Origin: Alphaproteobacteria bacterium
GTDB lineage: Bacteria > Pseudomonadota > Alphaproteobacteria > Rhizobiales > Xanthobacteraceae
Reading direction: 5' to 3'
NCBI GenBank assembly: GCA_005883115.1
Contig: VAZQ01000357.1
Location: 1-5,545 of the forward strand
DNA: 5,545 nucleotides
A program made the position numbers and the translations under genes. The number at the start of each line of letters is the position of its first letter. Position 1 is the stretch's first letter. Positions 4,635 to 5,545 of the stretch are shown one piece after another. The notes under the pieces were generated by a model, which searched no databases, was not told the origin of the DNA, and saw only the letters and a program-made list of their open reading frames with translations.

Positions 4635-5545
4635 GTGGTGAAGGTCACCAAATACTGTAACCTGCGCTGCGACTATTGCTATGAATTTCCCCACCTCGGG
4701 GACAAGTCTCGCATGCGGCTGGAACAACTCCGGCTGTTATTCGAGAACATCAAGCGCAGCATCGCTGAGCTCGCGGTTGAAGACATAAATTTCATTTGGC
4801 ATGGGGGTGAGCCGCTCCTTGTCCCTCTCGAATTTTATGAGCAGCTCGCGCTCATCGAAAAGGACGTGTTCGGAAGTCAATTCAGCTGCAAGAACACCAT
4901 TCAGACCAACCTCACCGTACTGACGGCCCGGCACATCAAATTTCTGCGAGAAGGGTTTTTCGACGACATCGGCGTGTCGTTCGACGTCTACGGGGAGCAA
5001 AGGATCGATACGAGAGGCAAGTCTCGCACCGATGCTGTTCGGGCGAATATGCAGACGCTGCTCGACAATCAAATCGAGTTTGCCGCCATCGCAGTGCTGA
5101 CCAAAGTGACTTTGTCCTATGTCAGGCACATCTATCGTTTCTTTGACGAGTTGAACCTACACCACCGCATATTGGCATTTTACAAGTCGGCAGACCGCGC
5201 CCAGGCGCAGCGTCATGGATTGGACTTCGACGAGCTCGTCGGCGCTTATAAAGAAATATTCCACGAATGGTTGGCATCGGAGCGAGCTACGTGCGTGGAT
5301 CCGATCGATGATTACCTGCACTACGCGGTCCGGTACGTGACCGGACAAAATAATGATCGATATGATCGCTCCAAGAGCGATCGCGTCTTTATCATCGACG
5401 TGAATGGGGACGTGTTTAACAACATCGAATCCTACGAGCGGGAATTCTGTTACGGCAACCTGTTCCGCTCCTCGCTTTCGGAGCTCATGGCGTCCGATGC
5501 CCGTGGCCGTTCAATTGCCTTATCCGAAAATCGGATGCAGCACTT
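4635..5545 (+). CDS. Radical SAM/SPASM peptide maturase, 3'-truncated
   Basis: At least 303 residues are visible; the gene runs off the window. Numbering is from GTG 4635. Cys8, Cys12 and Cys15 in CNLRCDYCYEF form the CxxxCxxC site for the SAM-binding 4Fe-4S cluster. WHGGEP is the SAM-contact motif, IQTNLT the next strand, and GVSFDVYGEQRIDTRG matches the active-site strand of peptide maturases. The C-terminal part has VNGDVFNNIES and CYGNLF (Cys272), the start of a SPASM-type auxiliary cluster domain whose remaining cysteines lie beyond the end. The predicted role is cytoplasmic radical chemistry on the peptide encoded just upstream, probably ring formation on its Phe motifs; anaerobic SME-type enzymes share parts of this pattern but lack the precursor context. 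The start is uncertain: the frame is open from 4536 but has no ATG and no ribosome site, and GTG 4635 leaves the first strand almost bare (see the segment at 4532). Codon use is less GC-rich than at the left of the window. Confidence 0.8.
   Translation, partial: MVKVTKYCNLRCDYCYEFPHLGDKSRMRLEQLRLLFENIKRSIAELAVEDINFIWHGGEPLLVPLEFYEQLALIEKDVFGSQFSCKNTIQTNLTVLTARHIKFLREGFFDDIGVSFDVYGEQRIDTRGKSRTDAVRANMQTLLDNQIEFAAIAVLTKVTLSYVRHIYRFFDELNLHHRILAFYKSADRAQAQRHGLDFDELVGAYKEIFHEWLASERATCVDPIDDYLHYAVRYVTGQNNDRYDRSKSDRVFIIDVNGDVFNNIESYEREFCYGNLFRSSLSELMASDARGRSIALSENRMQH

Noticed and set aside
1..5545. CRISPR arrays, tRNA, rRNA, insertion sequences, long direct repeats
   Set aside because: Read through on both strands without finding regular repeats, cloverleaf-like sequence, transposase motifs or terminal inverted repeats.

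Overview
The window looks like chromosomal DNA from a high-GC alphaproteobacterium, most likely of the Hyphomicrobiales/Bradyrhizobium kind. This rests on codon use, the family types seen, and a GC-rich left half. It is an inference from style; no species marker is present.

The left part (1-3165) is two plus-strand genes. The first is the 3' end of an extended short-chain dehydrogenase of the D-erythronate dehydrogenase (DenD) type. After a 158-base spacer comes a 722-residue exported protein. It combines a carboxypeptidase-regulatory-like beta-sandwich, a single CxxCH heme c motif and a long beta-propeller-like region. Nothing ties these two genes functionally to what follows.

From 3180 the content changes. 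A minus-strand unit holds a YkgJ-type cysteine-cluster protein (3994 to 3332) and a tiny candidate ORF (3335 to 3219) that starts inside the YkgJ stop codon as GTGA. It ends 8 bases before a hairpin with a T-rich tail on the minus strand. Divergent from it, across 134 bases, a plus-strand unit begins at 4129. It has a 105-residue exported-type peptide with three aromatic motifs in a period of four (FKD, FHE, FQE), then a radical SAM protein with CxxxCxxC and a SPASM-like tail that runs off the window end.

My reading is that 3219-5545 is a candidate ribosomally synthesised, radical-SAM-modified peptide (RiPP) locus, with the Phe-x-Asp/Glu repeats as likely sites of three-residue cyclophane crosslinks. 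The peptide-plus-maturase pair is a strong inference. Roles for the YkgJ protein and the tiny ORF are speculative. The radical SAM gene has no good start in its own frame. A plausible N-terminus sits in another frame, so a one-base frameshift (real or a sequencing error) near 4628 is likely. This right-hand region is visibly less GC-rich than the left (sample line at 5341 about 47% GC, sample line at 721 about 73%), consistent with accessory DNA.
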